The notes: generated from the letters alone by a model not told the origin. DNA of 64,000 bases from Amorphophallus konjac (GCA_022559845.1 CM040120.1:307742740-307806739); one strand, 5' to 3'; positions 21,590 to 33,508 are shown, counted from the stretch's first letter. A program made the numbers and translations.

Positions 21590-22018
21590 TCATCCTGGAT
21601 TGGGCTTGGCCCAATTATCATTTGCTTCTTCTATCCTTTTTTTTTTTGAAGTTGGGTTTGGCCCATTTTTTTTTAATGCCAACAGTTTCCTAGGTTTGTA
21701 TCCATGCACGACCTGAAATGGACTCATACCTATGGACCTATTGACAGAGTTGGTATATGCAAATTCGGCTCTGGGCAGAAGAAGATCCCAAGTGCCAGAA
21801 TGTTCCCCTACAAGACACCTCAATAGATTCCCTAAACTTCTATTGACTGTCTTCCATTCATCCCCTGGTCGGATTCTGTCATGGTGGTGTCCACTTTTCA
21901 AGTCAATCTTGGAAAAGATGGTGGCTCCACTCATCAGGTCAAACATGTTATCGCGATGGGGAATTAGAAATCTGTACTCGATAGTGATTTTGTTGATGGC
22001 GCGGTTGTCAACACACAT
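21590..22018 (-). pseudogene. pol: Reverse transcriptase fused in frame to integrase C-terminal part, element F
   Basis: The 142-residue frame starts with reverse-transcriptase motifs [24 protein letters not shown] and IRPGDEWKT. At about 21848 it passes without a frame change into [16 protein letters not shown] and [15 protein letters not shown], which belong to the integrase region. The YxDD active site, RNase H and most of integrase are absent. This is an internal deletion of roughly two kilobases of a normal pol, inferred from family length. The product, if made, would have no polymerase activity. Confidence 0.8.
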
Positions 22019-22153
22019 CCGTCAGGTGCCATCTTTCTTTGGTGTGAGCAAGGCAAGGACATCACAGGGGCTCGTGCTCACCCAGAGAAAACTCTTTTGA
22101 ATAAGGTCCTCGACAACTCCTCAGAACTCAACATGCTCCTGGGGGTTCAGGTG

Positions 22154-22510
22154 CTAATGGGGAAGGTTGGGTAGGGTGGATCCGGGGACAAGCTCAATAG
22201 TGTGTTGTACATCACACATAGGAGGGAGTCGAGAAGGCAAGTCCTCGGCGACGATGCCTTGGAAGTCCTGCAGTACTGTCGGGACTTCAGTTGGGACTGA
22301 GACCCGGGACTCCTTGGGTGTGAAGGTGACGTCAACAGCCCGAACAGGGGCACCCTCAGCAACATCTCTGTTTAGCTCACCAACACTTATGGAGTCAAGG
22401 TGCCTAACTAGGTCATAACCAAGCTCTGTGGTCTCCTGAATTTTGGGAGTTCTAGTGGGGGTGGAGGTGGAACTCTTTCCCGGGGTAACCTTTGGGGGTG
22501 TCGGGTACAA
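22154..22510 (-). pseudogene. pol: Reverse-transcriptase N-terminal part, element F
   Basis: The minus-strand frame ends LPSRLPPMCDVQHTIELVPG and LPNLPH, the conserved leader just before the reverse-transcriptase fingers in chromoviruses. After a break the fingers and palm continue at 22018. The N-terminal half (PTRTPKIQETTE and on) is linker between protease and polymerase. Confidence 0.7.
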
Positions 22511-22585
22511 CTGAATCTTCTTCCCATTGTGGGAGAAGGAACACTAATTGGACCGACCAAATGTAGCGAGGTCTACATCATAGAT

Positions 22586-22843
22586 CTATGGTCGTCCTAG
22601 GATGACGCTCCCGGCCTTCATAGGCACTACGTCACATAAGATTTGTCCTTGGTAGAACTGGAATTGGATGGGAATGACACATGTGGTGGTGACTGGGATA
22701 GAAGTGTCATCGACCCAAGTCACGTTGTATGGCCTTAGATGTGGGTGTATATGTACACCTAAACGTGAGACAAAGTCTGAAGAGACTGCATTGATACAGC
22801 TCCCGTTGTCAAGGATCACCTTGCAGGGATGAGAGTTCACCAT
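22586..22843 (-). pseudogene. pro: Retropepsin-like aspartic protease, element F
   Basis: Motif VILDNGSCINAVSSDFVSRLG gives the active-site region in its DNGS form, followed by PY.V.WVDD, IQFQFYQGQILCDVVPM and a closing ILGRP, the usual end of gypsy proteases. The frame is open for 85 residues. It would cleave the Gag-Pol precursor. Confidence 0.75.
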
Positions 22844-23774
22844 GATATAGGTTTGGAAGATGGAGGTTCGACGCCAATCGTCCTTCTAGGGTGTCGAGAT
22901 ACAGCAAACTACACCCAATCTTTCCTGGCTAGAACTCTCGGCAATGTCTCCAACCTACATATACTCGACATGTGTGCCATCAAATCCTGCATTCATTTCC
23001 TCAAACTGGGCGATGAGGTCAGGATCGGCCATATATCTCTCCTGATCCATGGGTGTTTGTAGAGTTGAAATGCGCTCTAGAAGGCCTGATGAATTCCTAG
23101 ACCAACATGACATGCACGAGCTCGGACCTAAATGATGCAGTTCTGGGACCGAAAATTAGCAAGGTGTGGACCTAGTTGATATGCAAGGGGTCAATTCGAA
23201 GTGACCGGTCTGGGAAAGTTGCTCGCCCGTAGGTGAACTAGTTGTGGAACTATCTCCTGACAATTAGGGTACCCTAATGTGACAGTTCTAGGGCCCTAAA
23301 AATGGGTGCACACAAGCTCTCTCTTTCCGTCCACAGCAACGCACACAGGAGACTGGCAGCATGGATAGGGCTCTCTCTCACTTTGTCGTACGGCAACTGA
23401 TAAAGATACTAAATGAGCGTGATTGGAGCACGTACCTAGCTAGATTGAAAAGTCTAGCTTCGACCGGAGATGAAGGCGAGCGGGGACGTGCGTGCCCGCA
23501 CGGCGTCGACGAAGCTTCACGGTTACAATGAATTCACTCTATGCAGGGAGGATTTAATTTATTATAAAACCACTCAATTTCAAAAATTTTCCATGCAGGG
23601 GAACAAATCAACCTAAAATTTCTCCGCGCAGGGAGACTCTGTGGCACATAGGTTCCATAGTTTACGGACCTTCTGTCGACTCATGGGTGACCTTGGCACC
23701 AGTCAAGCCATTGTTGTGGACTTGAGTGCCAGTCGAACCATCGTTTCCGGTGCCACGATCAATAAATTAATCCA

Positions 23775-23900
23775 ATAATATATATAGATATATATAAGAT
23801 TATATATATATAGATATATATAAATATATATACTTAGATATACATAAGATTATATATACCCAAAATATATATATCATATATATATTATATATATATTTAA
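23775..23900. repeat. (AT)n / TATATAGA microsatellite
   Basis: About 125 bases of ATATATAT interrupted by GATATATATAAG units. Confidence 0.9.
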
Positions 23901-24919
23901 CACACTTCTTTTTTTAACCCTTTTTTAAAACTCTTTTCTCCCCTTTTTTTTCAAACATTACCTACTCTTTTGTGACTTTTTTAAACCCTCCTCTTTTTTT
24001 GTCAAACTTCTCCACTATCTTTCCTGCTAGACTTACGGCTGCAAGGGGCTGCACAAGGCAGCCACGCGGTCCACGCAAGAGGCAAATTGAGTAGTGCAAG
24101 CCCCCGATCCCTGAGAACGGACCAGGTTGATGCCTTCAGGCACGTCTTCACATGGTGAGAGTGAAGAGGAGATGGGAGGTGGCTGGACCGGTGGGCGCAG
24201 AGGGCAGTAGGCCTCTGTGGAGGGCGACGGAGGGTTGGCGAGGGGCTTCGCGGCGCGGCAGATGGCGTCGCGGAGGTGCAAAGGTGGAGGGGGGAGAGGG
24301 ACACAGGGGTCACCGGTGTGTTAGAGAGGGAGATGCGGCGTGGAGGTGGGCTTACGGAAGGTGGCGGTGGTCGGCCGCGGGTGAGGGGTTAGCAGAGGGG
24401 AGGTGCGCCAGTGGGGTCGCAGGTGACTGTGTGGCCGGTCGCGGGTGCGGGGGTGCAGGGACTGGGGAGGTTGCAGCGTGAGAGCGACTACGGTGGTGAT
24501 GAGAGAAGGAGCGCCATAGGGGCTTCCAGTGTTAGCAGGGTGTGAGGGTGATCACGGTGTGCAGCGGTGGTGTCCGACGGCTGGAGGGTGGCCGTAGAGA
24601 GGCAGGCGGGGTGGCGCGCGAGCGGCCTAGGCGTGGGCTCGTGTGCACAGGACGGACGCACGGCGGGCGGCCTCCTTCGCGGGGTCGCAGGTGGGTGGCC
24701 GACGGTGAACGGCGGGCTAGCAGTGGCACGTATGGGACCTCTGGCAGACGCCGGTGGTGGCCATGGTTTGCTGGCGACGCCGGTTGCCCTACTCGTAGGG
24801 CAGCTACAGCGGGAGCAGGGTGGGTCAAGGGCGGCTGTCTGCTGGAGAGGTTGGCCGCGACGGTGTGGAGGCGAGGTTGCAGGTGGCGTGGCTCGGGAAG
24901 GGGAGAGAGGACATGAGTG

Positions 24920-25070
24920 AAAGAGAGGGAGAGAGAAGGAGACGCGGGGGTGATAGAGGGGGAGAGAGAGATGCGTGATCGAGAGAGAGAGAGAGATTAA
25001 CAAAGAAAGATTAACAGAGAGAGAGAGATTAACAGAGAGAGAGAGAGATTAACAGAGAGAGATTTACGGG
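24920..25070. repeat. (GA)n repeat with ATTAACAGAGAG units
   Basis: GAGAGAGA runs broken at short intervals by ATTAACA, about four times in a row between 24995 and 25060. Confidence 0.9.
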
Positions 25071-25270
25071 AGGGGGATATGGATTTTTTTTAAAAAAAAT
25101 TCCTCTTTTTTTCTGCTTCTCTCCTTTTTTTTCTCCTACTTTTTTTCTCTTTCTTCTATTTTCTTCTTCAACTGAGATCTATTATGCTCTTCTTTTTTCA
25201 CTCTAGCAACTTAGAGAGAGAGGGGGAGAGATGATGCCGGTGTCGGGGTTGACGGAGGCGCCATTGTTGG

Positions 25271-25282
25271 GCTCTGATACCA
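25271..25282 (-). other. Primer-binding site, element F (tRNA-iMet)
   Basis: The minus strand reads TGGTATCAGAGC four bases inside the LTR end. Confidence 0.8.
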
Positions 25283-25286
25283 AATT

Positions 25287-25826
25287 TGACGCGGTCGCCA
25301 TCGGAGGAAGGATCGACGCCAACTCCGGGATGCAAACAGGACTGGATAACTCGCTACCTCGCACAGCTCGGCCTCACACCGGACTGTCTCTCACCGGGCG
25401 ACACTCTCTTCTCACAAGGAGTTGGGAGGGAAGGAGGGAACAAGCGGGAAATGCCTCTTACGTACCAGCCAAAATCTCATTTCATTCAACATGTTAAACC
25501 ATTACATTAGCCCCCCCTTATATAGGGAAAGCCATAACTTTCAAACCCTCAAGCTTTCTTAATTGCATCTATATCCTAGCCTAATAAAATAAAACCCACT
25601 AACCCACCTTTTGACTTGTGGGCTTAATAAAAATAAAATACACATGTCTTTTGACTATAACTAGCCTAATAAGACGAAAGTAAATATATATGTAGTAATA
25701 CATGTATTTTACACACAATACATACGCAATACATAAATACGTGACGTCGAGTCTTCAGGAAGTCGAATCTTCGAGCCACAAGCTCGGTGCGGCGGTGCGG
25801 CGTCCGGTAGTGGCCCGATGTCCCCA
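25287..25826 (-). repeat. 5' LTR of element F (about 540 bp)
   Basis: Plus strand TGACGCGGTC (25287) to GATGTCCCCA (25826), giving TG...CA on both strands. A TATA box (CCCTATATAAGG, minus strand, about 25526-25515) lies in the middle. Immediately to its right the integrase C-terminus of element E begins, marking the insertion point. Confidence 0.65.
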
Positions 25827-25940
25827 CCATACCGAGTGGTCGAGACGCTCGGGAAGGGGGCATATCTATTGTCTACCACGGAAGGAACTCCTATCCCCCG
25901 GACATGGAATGCAACAACATTACGAAAGTTCTATTTTTGA
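25827..25940 (+). pseudogene. pol: Integrase C-terminal fragment, element E
   Basis: The frame reads YRVVETLGKGAYLL...PRTWNATTLRKFYF and stops, matching the end of integrase in element D (about 15782-15891). The rest of pol is not in the window. Confidence 0.8.
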
Positions 25941-26081
25941 GCTTTTCATAGACATGTAAGCAACAAATGGCGATAATTTTTCTTTCATTAATGTTTCTTC
26001 GTACATCAGATAGGCCACAGCCAATACAGTGCGTATCAAAAACAAAAATACTACATCCACTGGTACTACAACACGAGCTGA

Positions 26082-26648
26082 TTACTCGACACGGACACGG
26101 CTAGCACCCCCAGGCTGAGCCACTGACTCTATCCAGTGTAGAAACTGGCTCGGATAACGGGGCAGCTGAGCTTGTTTGCTCAGGAAACTCAGAAAAAATG
26201 TATCAGAGGAAGAAAAGGAAGGAAAATAAGTGAATGCCTCCTCTGCCAACTCTTTGGAAGGAGGCTGGAAGCCGAACAGAAAGCAAGGATCTCCAACTGG
26301 TGTGAGCAAGGATAAAGACATCCTCCGAAGGGCGAAAGAAGAGGGAGGAAGTTGGTTGAAGAGCAGAAGAGGGAGAAAGGCCCCCCCCCTCGAAGAAAGA
26401 AGGGGGGCGGCGGGGATGGAAGAGGAGGGAGAAGCGGGCAAAGGTGAGGAAGGAGCAGGGCAAGGCCGCCGTGCCTGACGCCCTGCTTCCTTGAACCTCC
26501 TTCCGCTCCTACCTTCCTCGTAAGATGGTGGCGGTGGTCCAGCGGTCGGGAACAGGTGCGCTGCTACGCACTGTCCGTTCTTGCATGCCACCCGCCCATC
26601 GTTGTCCCTTCTTCCACGCCGGAGTAACATGAACGCCCTGGCGGCCAC
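26082..26648 (-). CDS. Antisense ORF of unknown function, element E
   Basis: A 188-residue frame ending in PSQFLHWIESVA, matching the end of the antisense frame at 16026-16769 in element D. No domain recognised. Likely a conserved DNA stretch whose coding role is doubtful. Confidence 0.3.
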   Translation of the reverse strand: MAARAFMLLRRGRRDNDGRVACKNGQCVAAHLFPTAGPPPPSYEEGRSGRRFKEAGRQARRPCPAPSSPLPASPSSSIPAAPLLSSRGGAFLPLLLFNQLPPSSFALRRMSLSLLTPVGDPCFLFGFQPPSKELAEEAFTYFPSFSSSDTFFLSFLSKQAQLPRYPSQFLHWIESVAQPGGASRVRVE

Positions 26649-27189
26649 CAGGATTATCGTCTTCCGAATCGCCCTCCATGTTTCGCTGATAACTCCCCAG
26701 CACAGAGATAGGCACTTCGCGAGAAGGGAGAATGAGGAAGAACTGCAAGAAAATCCTTAAGTGTTGAAGAGAGGTGGAGGCGCCCTCTGGGACCTTTCTT
26801 ATAGGCCGGCAGTAGGAACGCTTGCCTTAATTGTTTCTTCCCTCGAAAAAATGTGAAAGGCGGCAACCCTTCCCTAAGGGGCAGTTGCTCCGTCTCTCCC
26901 TCCAATGACCTCTCCCCTGGGGATGAGCGAAATGGCAACTCATTCAAAGCATGGAAAGTCGAAAAGGCGCCAGTGCCGTGACAGTCGCCGCACGCGAGAT
27001 ATCCGCAAATAAAATCCCCACCTTTTTATCAACTGCAGATACGGTGGTCAAATCGCGCCAAAGGTGATAATAAACAGTTAAATCAGTGCTAAATATTACT
27101 ATCATTACATATCGAAAGGGCCAACCTTACATGGCAACAAAAAAAAAGAGAACAGAGAAAAGAGCTGGCACATCGAACTTGTTTTCCTC
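26649..27189. other. Noncoding spacer in element E
   Basis: No gene seen; corresponds to the spacer 16770-17106 of element D. Confidence 0.4.
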
Positions 27190-29969
27190 CTAGTCTATAG
27201 AAATAGGGGGACTCCGAGAGGCACGCGGCCTTTCCTGAGGTTCAGCAGTTGGAGGATCCTCAGCGCCAAGGGATCTGCCCCTGGTACCCTCGGTGATGAC
27301 CGGTCCAGACACTGACCCCACTTGTGTGGGAGCTGCCTTGACCGCGTGCCCACTAGAGGTGACCGGAGTTGGAGATCCCTCTGTCGAGCTATAGGCATCC
27401 CCACTCCCTCCTTCGCTCGACATTGAAGAGGGAGAATCCGTAGTATCCACGTTCAAGTCGTAGCATTGCCTGGAAGGAAAGACAAGCTCGTCGATCACCT
27501 ACTGCTGGGCCTCAACGATCGCTCGATGGTAACCTTGGGAGAATCCCTTCCGTAGCCCCCGACGGTAGCCTGGCTCATAATACAAGAAGGTGACCTTCTC
27601 GAGAGATGCATAATAGCCCTCCAAACTCCTGTATCATTCGATCGCCTCTGCCTCAGCTCACTCAGCCTCCTTCTCAAGCTCGACTATTCTCTGCTCGGCC
27701 TCGAGCAACTTCCTCTCGGTCTTGGACAGCTTCGCCTCAGCCTCAGTCCGCGCGACCTCGGCTTCCTCCCACACTCGCTCGGCCCCTCGGACTTGGTTGA
27801 TGAGCTCCTCCTGCTTGGCCTTCTACTGCTCGGAGCACTCGACCTGAGATTGACGCTCCTCTTCAAGGAGTTCGCCCTTCAGGTCGGCCATATAGCGAGC
27901 CTGGGCCAGTTGATTGGCCAGTGTCCGAGCCTCCTCCTGGCTCAACTGAAACTGGGCTCGAAACGAAGTTTCCTCCCGCCAAGAGACTTTGAGCTTGGAA
28001 GTCAACAGATTGATCCTCCGATTAGACTCATCGCGAACCAGAGAGAGGGACCTCTCTTCGCTGTCCAGTCGAATGAAGAAATCGGTTATCTCGGCCCCCA
28101 GCTGGGCCATGATCAAGCCGCCCGCCATAACCCTCTCGAAGAGTAAAGAGGGGGGACCACATCTGATTTCTTCCCAATTCAGCGAAGGCACCAAGGATCG
28201 GCACCGTTGATATAGAGAAGCCCGAGCGACGGGCGCACCAACCAAGGAGGAGGAATCCCCTCTAGAAGAGACGGGACCGGAGCATCTCCCCCGAGCGTCC
28301 CCACTTTTGGGACGACAACACTCGGCACGGACTGGGATGTTGCCTCGTCCTACGCCCCACCAACTTTGGTCCAGAATTCTGAGGACATCGCCTCGGTCTG
28401 CGGTCTGGCAGTTTCGATAACGGCTCCCCCACCAACGGCGGCCGTCTATGGCTCGATGGAGGGGAGATCCTGGCGGCAGAGTTCCTCATAGAACACTCCT
28501 CGATCGGGCAGGCACGCCCCTCAATCGGGCGAGCATGCTTCTCGACCGGACGGGAGACCCTCGCCTTCTTTAACCACTTCTTCTCGGTGGTCAGAGCCTT
28601 CATTGAAGATAGGAGCATCCGCTCCCCTGGATCTTTACGCTTAGCCCAGCGACGCTCGGGAGCATCTCCCAGAGCAATCTGCTTGCCCCGATCTCGCATG
28701 CAGAAAGGGCCCCCGGAAGCTTGGGGTTCACTCGGAGCAGGCGTCTCCTCCAGATCGACAATCTCCTGCTCCGATGGCTATTCCCCCCCGTCATTCGTCC
28801 GCCTAGAATCTAAGCAGCGGAAGTCAGAACGTCAAAAGAGAGCCTACCTGCTCGGCTCGGAAGTAGCGACGCGGTACCTTAAGGCTCTTACCTTGAGACA
28901 GCATCGCACGGGAGGGGTAATCCTCAATATTGGCCATTGTCATCAACTTGGCGATCGACCAACGATTCTCTTGGAGAACCCTGCTCTCCTTCTCCAGTTC
29001 TGAAGGAACCATCACCTACTTCGGAGGGATAGACGGATGGAAATTAACCGCCGTCGAGAAATCCTAGGGGGCGTCATCTACGGACGAACCCACCCAAAAA
29101 AATTGGGTCTTCCACCCCTTATGAGAAGAATCTTTGGCAGAAAGGGACACGCAGCTCCTTCCCCTCCTCGCCTGAAGGTAGAAGAAGCCCTTACCCGCGT
29201 GGGTCTGCTCCTTCAACTCAAAGAAAGAATTAAAAAGCTCCAATGAAGTGTGAAGCCCACACGAGTGGCAGAGGAAGATGAAAGAAAAGATAAAAGTATA
29301 TGAGTTGGAGGCCAACTGGATAGGAGCCAGTTGGTAAAATTGAAGCAACCGCACGAGAAAAGGGTGGAGAGGGAGGTGAAACTCACACTTCCAAGATAAA
29401 AGGGAAGTACAGAAGAGGCCCGGACAATAGGACAAGCTGGATTCATGAGGATGCGATGGAGAGAAAAAATACTTCCATGGCTGCCCATATCGCTTTTCCA
29501 TCCTCTTTACTTCGGCCTCGCCCAGCTCACTGCGCATAGGGTGCTCAGGCTGCGGTACCAAACTTCCTGTGCCTGGCCTGGCTTCGCGCTTCTCGGTCGA
29601 AGGATGTTGCTCTGCCATGGAAGAAAGAGAGGAACTGTAAGAGGAGGAAAAGAGCGCCAAATCAGATGATTCCGGAGGAAGTGGAAGCTGGCAAATCGTC
29701 GCCGCCGTAATCTCCTCTAGCTCTACAAAGGCCTCTGTAAGTCGCTGCTCTTCCTGATCACTCTCGCAGCGCATGAGCCCTTCTAAAATACCGGTGCGGT
29801 AGAAAGAGAAAACCCTAAACAAAGGCGGTTCGGAATGCAAGCACGCACAATATCTATCTCCCCATGAACTTGGAGGGAAACGGCGCGACGTTCCAAACCC
29901 CAAGAAGGGGGCTCCTCGCATTGACTCAAAAGAGTCATCATTACGGGTGTATTCCCAGGACAACCGCAT
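27190..29969 (-). pseudogene. Antisense gene of Tat element E with a Transposase_28-like domain
   Basis: Minus-strand order: an N-terminal block 29969-29064 (301 residues), then 29015-28824, a low-complexity block 28699-28262, coiled coil 28245-27684, and an acidic C-terminus 27498-27190. The first block contains FHLPLHPFLVRLLQFYQLAP, FIFLCHSCGL and LELFNSFFEL, which match my knowledge of the Pfam family 'putative gypsy type transposon' (Transposase_28, PF04195). RRGLRKGFSQGY and CYDLN in the last block match the gene in element D. Stops and frame changes show decay, or introns in part. Role unknown; it is transcribed, if at all, against the direction of gag-pol. Confidence 0.65.
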
Positions 29970-30162
29970 TAAGTGGCCCCTGCCGGAGATAATTCTCTAC
30001 CCAAACCGAGCCACCAACGTCATCCCAATAACTACTACTCATCCGAGCCTAATCTTGGCTCGGGAGTAGGAAGGGGACAAGTGGAGAGGGGGAAAATCTA
30101 CCGCCCGAGAGCACGGCCCAACTAGGTCCAATTCGACCAAACCAGGTCCATCTCCCCCAAAG

Positions 30163-30816
30163 TGATAGCCCCATTTCGGTCCCACTTACTTCAAGCCCAA
30201 AACTCACTCGGAGCAGCACTTCCTAGGTGGCCCTCAGGTCCGGAAGTCCGAGAGACAGATCAGTCGAGAGATCACCTGCGGGGACCCGACATAGCCTACC
30301 CGAGCTATACACTCATCGCTCAGGATGAAACCCCGAGCAAGCGCCTCTGGCTCAGACCGACTGTCGGAAGCGTATCCAAGCGTCCGTTACGCGTCTAGCA
30401 GGAGCAGGGAACTCCAAGGGATAGGGGAGAGCAAGAGTCCTTATGCCATAAAGAGCTCGCTATGAGGACGTAACCCCCCCGAAATCCCCTTAGCTCCCTG
30501 GACTATAACGTTAAACGGACTACTATATAAACTCCAGGGAGACCCTCCGAGAAGGTAAGCAATGATCCTAAGAGAAAACCACCACACCTCCTGGTGGAGA
30601 ATAATCTAGCTCCCTCTCTCTCTCCTACCCCCTCTCTGTACATCCATGCTCTATCACACTTGCTGACTTAAGCATCAGAGGGTTTTCCCCAAGGACTCCT
30701 CCCTGGGCACCTCTGATCCGTTTCCTGTCTTGCAGTTCATACAGACGTGGTGACTGTGACCAAAGATTCTTCCTGGATCTCACGGCTCAAGATTAGCATG
30801 AGATTACGCCTCTTCA
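30163..30816 (+). repeat. 3' LTR of element E (654 bp)
   Basis: Starts TGATAGCCCC and ends GCCTCTTCA, matching the ends of the element D LTR. TATA box CTATATAAAC at 30523. A purine tract (GTGGAGAGGGGGAAAA, about 30080) lies upstream. Confidence 0.75.
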
Positions 30817-31395
30817 ATTGGAATCACAAGTAGACAAGATATCAAGAGTAAAGTTCAAGTAGAGAATGATCATGTAGCAAGTATTATCATGGAATTGGCC
30901 ATTTCACGCAAGTATGTATAAGTTAAGTATTTCACGTAATTCAAGTACTTCATGTATTCAAGAAAGTCAAGTAATTCACGAACTGTGGAATGTCATAAAT
31001 CAATCTAGCAAGTCAAGCACTTCGGTGCAATGGCACACTAGGTCATTCAACTCCCATGGGCACAAGTACTTTCGGGCGCTCCCCCCAGGACTAGACCGGG
31101 CCCCATTAACGCTAGGCATTGGGGTTATGGATCATAGATCCCAAATATATTTAGACATCCACATAATATGTATGGCCAAAGAATTTCAAGGTAAAGCTTA
31201 CCAAATAAAGTATAGATCTAGCAAAATTATCATTCGAGGTATGAGTAGTACAAGATTACAAGTAATTGAAAGAGAAGTTCAAAAAAGGATTTAAGGCATC
31301 ATGTTTAACGACATTAAGTCGATAAAAGATTGGATTGTCGGACAAGACATAATCATCTCTTGCGAAAAATATCGTAAAAGGGGTTTAGATCTAGT

Positions 31396-31815
31396 TTTTC
31401 ACAGTCGGGTGTTTAGCTAGAAATCGAGGAATTACGGCCAGGTAAGAGGTGGGATAGTGGGAGGCTCCCCTCGCATGCGCGAGGTCCTAATTAAGAAATC
31501 ACTTATCCACTTAAAGCGTTTGCCCGTGGACCTCTTTCCTTAGACACCATTTTTCCTTGAAAATCTTGCTAATTACACGACTTGTTGGAAATGAGGAACT
31601 ATTCTCGAAAATTTTATCCCATTTTTCACAATCGGAGCTTAACTAGAAACCTGAAAAATCACGGCCAGATAGGAGGTGGGACAGTGGGAGGCTCCCCTCG
31701 TATACATGAGGACCTAATTAAATAACCACTTATCCACTTAAAGCATTTGTCTGTGGACCTCTTTCCTTAGACACCGTTTTTCCTTGGAAATCTAGCGAGC
31801 TACGCGACTTGTCGA
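31396..31815. repeat. Two-copy tandem duplication, period about 226 bp
   Basis: TTTTTCACAGTCGG at 31396 recurs as TTTTTCACAATCGG at 31622. Both copies continue through GGGAGGCTCCCCTCG, ACTTATCCACTTAAAGC and GACCTCTTTCCTTAGACACC. Confidence 0.85.
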
Positions 31816-32480
31816 AAACATGGTAACGCAATAACACGAAAATCGTTAAAACTCGTATCAATCACGATTATGCAACTAAGCCCATGTAATTTTAACAGAT
31901 AATATCTACTTCATTTAACATGCCAGAAAGATAATATAGTCATGGAGATCAAAGATATCATGAAGGTAACAAGAACTAGGACGGAAATATAAGCTCATGG
32001 AATAGAATTATTATCTTCCATATCCTTAACTTAATCATGTGTGAATTTAAATAATATGCAACTTAACATGATATATTTAACATGCTAGATGATATATTGG
32101 TTCAATTAGAAACTTAAAACATCATGATCGGGGTGGAGATCACGCATCCGGAACACGGTTTTAGAAAGACACCGTGATCCGAGACGGATCTTCCGTCGGT
32201 TAAAAATCTCAATTAAAATCTTATGTCCAATTGTATGGATAGCATGCTTAATACTCAATAAAAATTGGGGAAAATAGTATAGAATCAAAGTAGACATACA
32301 TCTACATCTAATTCATGTATCAATTTAAATTTAGCCTGAGAGAATACCTACCTAGTGGAAGATCGAATAGGAAGAAGAATAAGAACGAAGAACACTTCGA
32401 ATACTCCTCCAAACTTCAAGATTTCCTCCAACCAACACTTCCCCAATGGATTTTTGCTTTGAGAATGAAAGATCCTAGCC

Positions 32481-32490
32481 CTATTTATAG
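32481..32490 (-). promoter_or_regulatory. TATA box of LTR-like sequence
   Basis: CTATAAATAG on the minus strand, about 1.0 kb downstream of the putative LTR start. Confidence 0.45.
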
Positions 32491-33508
32491 GCCAAGTCCC
32501 ATAATTATTTTATTACTAATTTAATTCCATTTTCCACCTAATTTCCTATGTCACCCACCCATGTTACTATTACACCAACTTATGTTGGCAATAATTTTCA
32601 ACATGTGGATGTTGAAATAAATCTCCCTTTATGACAAAATCAATTACCGCATTTATTCAATGATGTTTTATTGCTAATTTAATTCTAAGTCAATTTTCTA
32701 CCTAATTTTTCTATTTCACCAACCCATGTTACTATTACACCCACTTATGTGGCGAATAAATTCTAACAGAAGAATATTGAAATAAATATCCATTTATGAC
32801 ATAACCAATGACCTCATTTATTCAATGATGTAAGAAATGACATCATCAACTAATTAATATTTAATTAGAGCTAATAATTCTCTCTTAAATCGGATGCTAC
32901 AGTACAGACGTCTTCGCCTTCTCCGAATCATGACGCAAATCTCGCCGTTCGTGTTAACACGTGGGATAGGATTCACGTTTATATATTCTACACTTTAAGG
33001 ATATAAAGAAAAATATTTATCATTTATTTTATTTTCATCTTTCATTATTATTATTTTCGCATATAAATGCATATAAAATTTTGAGTTGCTACTGTTGCTT
33101 ACCGCTTTTGTTGTGGTGGGGATCCGAGGGACCCCTATTGAGCCAATGAGATGAGGCTCACTCCCTACTTTTCAGGTATAGCGCTTCTCCTCGAGGTGAA
33201 ACTTTTCGATCGGAGGACCAGTGGTACGCCAGCTTGCCAGTGCCAGGGTGTGCCCCGTAGTAGAATACGTTTCTCTTTTCGTTGACTATACTTGTGGACT
33301 GGACTTTGTAGCTATATTAATTATTGTAAAATGTTAATTTTATTTCTGCCTGTTATAAATTAATCCTGTAACTTATTTGTTTTGAATTTCAATGCATAAT
33401 CACAACACCCCAAATAACCTTGCCGAACTTTCCAGCTCGTGGGTGGCAGCGTAGGATCCAAATGGTATCGGGTTTGACTCGGTATCCAGATCTTGGGTCG
33501 TTACACAA

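Larger units (their letters stand above)
22844..25270. other. Noncoding part of element F with microsatellites
   Basis: No gag or other gene recognised. It holds an AT-rich tract (23775-23900), poly-T tracts (23908-24000 and 25085-25200), a GC-rich block (24000-24900) in which both strands give long meaningless frames, and a GA repeat (24920-25070). Confidence 0.45.
21590..25826 (-). mobile_element. Element F: internally deleted Ty3/gypsy chromovirus
   Basis: On the minus strand: LTR (25826-25287), PBS (25282-25271), a long noncoding part, protease (22843-22586), then reverse transcriptase and integrase remains (22510-21590). The protein motifs DLPSRLPPM.D.QH.IELVPG.TLPNLPH and [14 protein letters not shown] are typical of chromoviruses of the CRM/Reina type. 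No gag was recognised between 22844 and 25270. F sits in the integrase end of element E. No 3' LTR was found on the left. Confidence 0.7.
25827..30816 (+). mobile_element. Element E: 3' part of a second Tat-lineage element
   Basis: Begins inside the integrase C-terminus, followed by a long region with an antisense gene, a purine tract and the 3' LTR (30163-30816). It parallels element D block by block, so it is a separate copy, not the missing end of D. It is interrupted on the left by the LTR of element F. Confidence 0.8.
30817..33508 (-). repeat. LTR-like sequence, minus orientation (gypsy type)
   Basis: The minus strand begins TGTGTAACGACCC at 33508, a start typical of chromovirus (Tekay/Del) LTRs, and has a TATA box (CTATAAATAG, 32490-32481). 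It includes the tandem duplication at 31396. No coding region, PBS or partner LTR found, so it may be a solo or truncated LTR. The left limit is unknown. Confidence 0.4.

Noticed and set aside
23775..23900. AT-rich tract as a replication origin or matrix attachment site
   Set aside because: It is a plain (AT)n microsatellite with no further evidence.
24002..25003. Long overlapping ORFs on both strands
   Set aside because: The DNA is GC-rich and low in stops; no domain is recognisable and neither strand looks better than the other.
9754..30816. D and E as one element split by F
   Set aside because: Both contain the integrase end and the antisense gene, so they are two copies. The LTRs (9754 and 30163) are related but clearly different.
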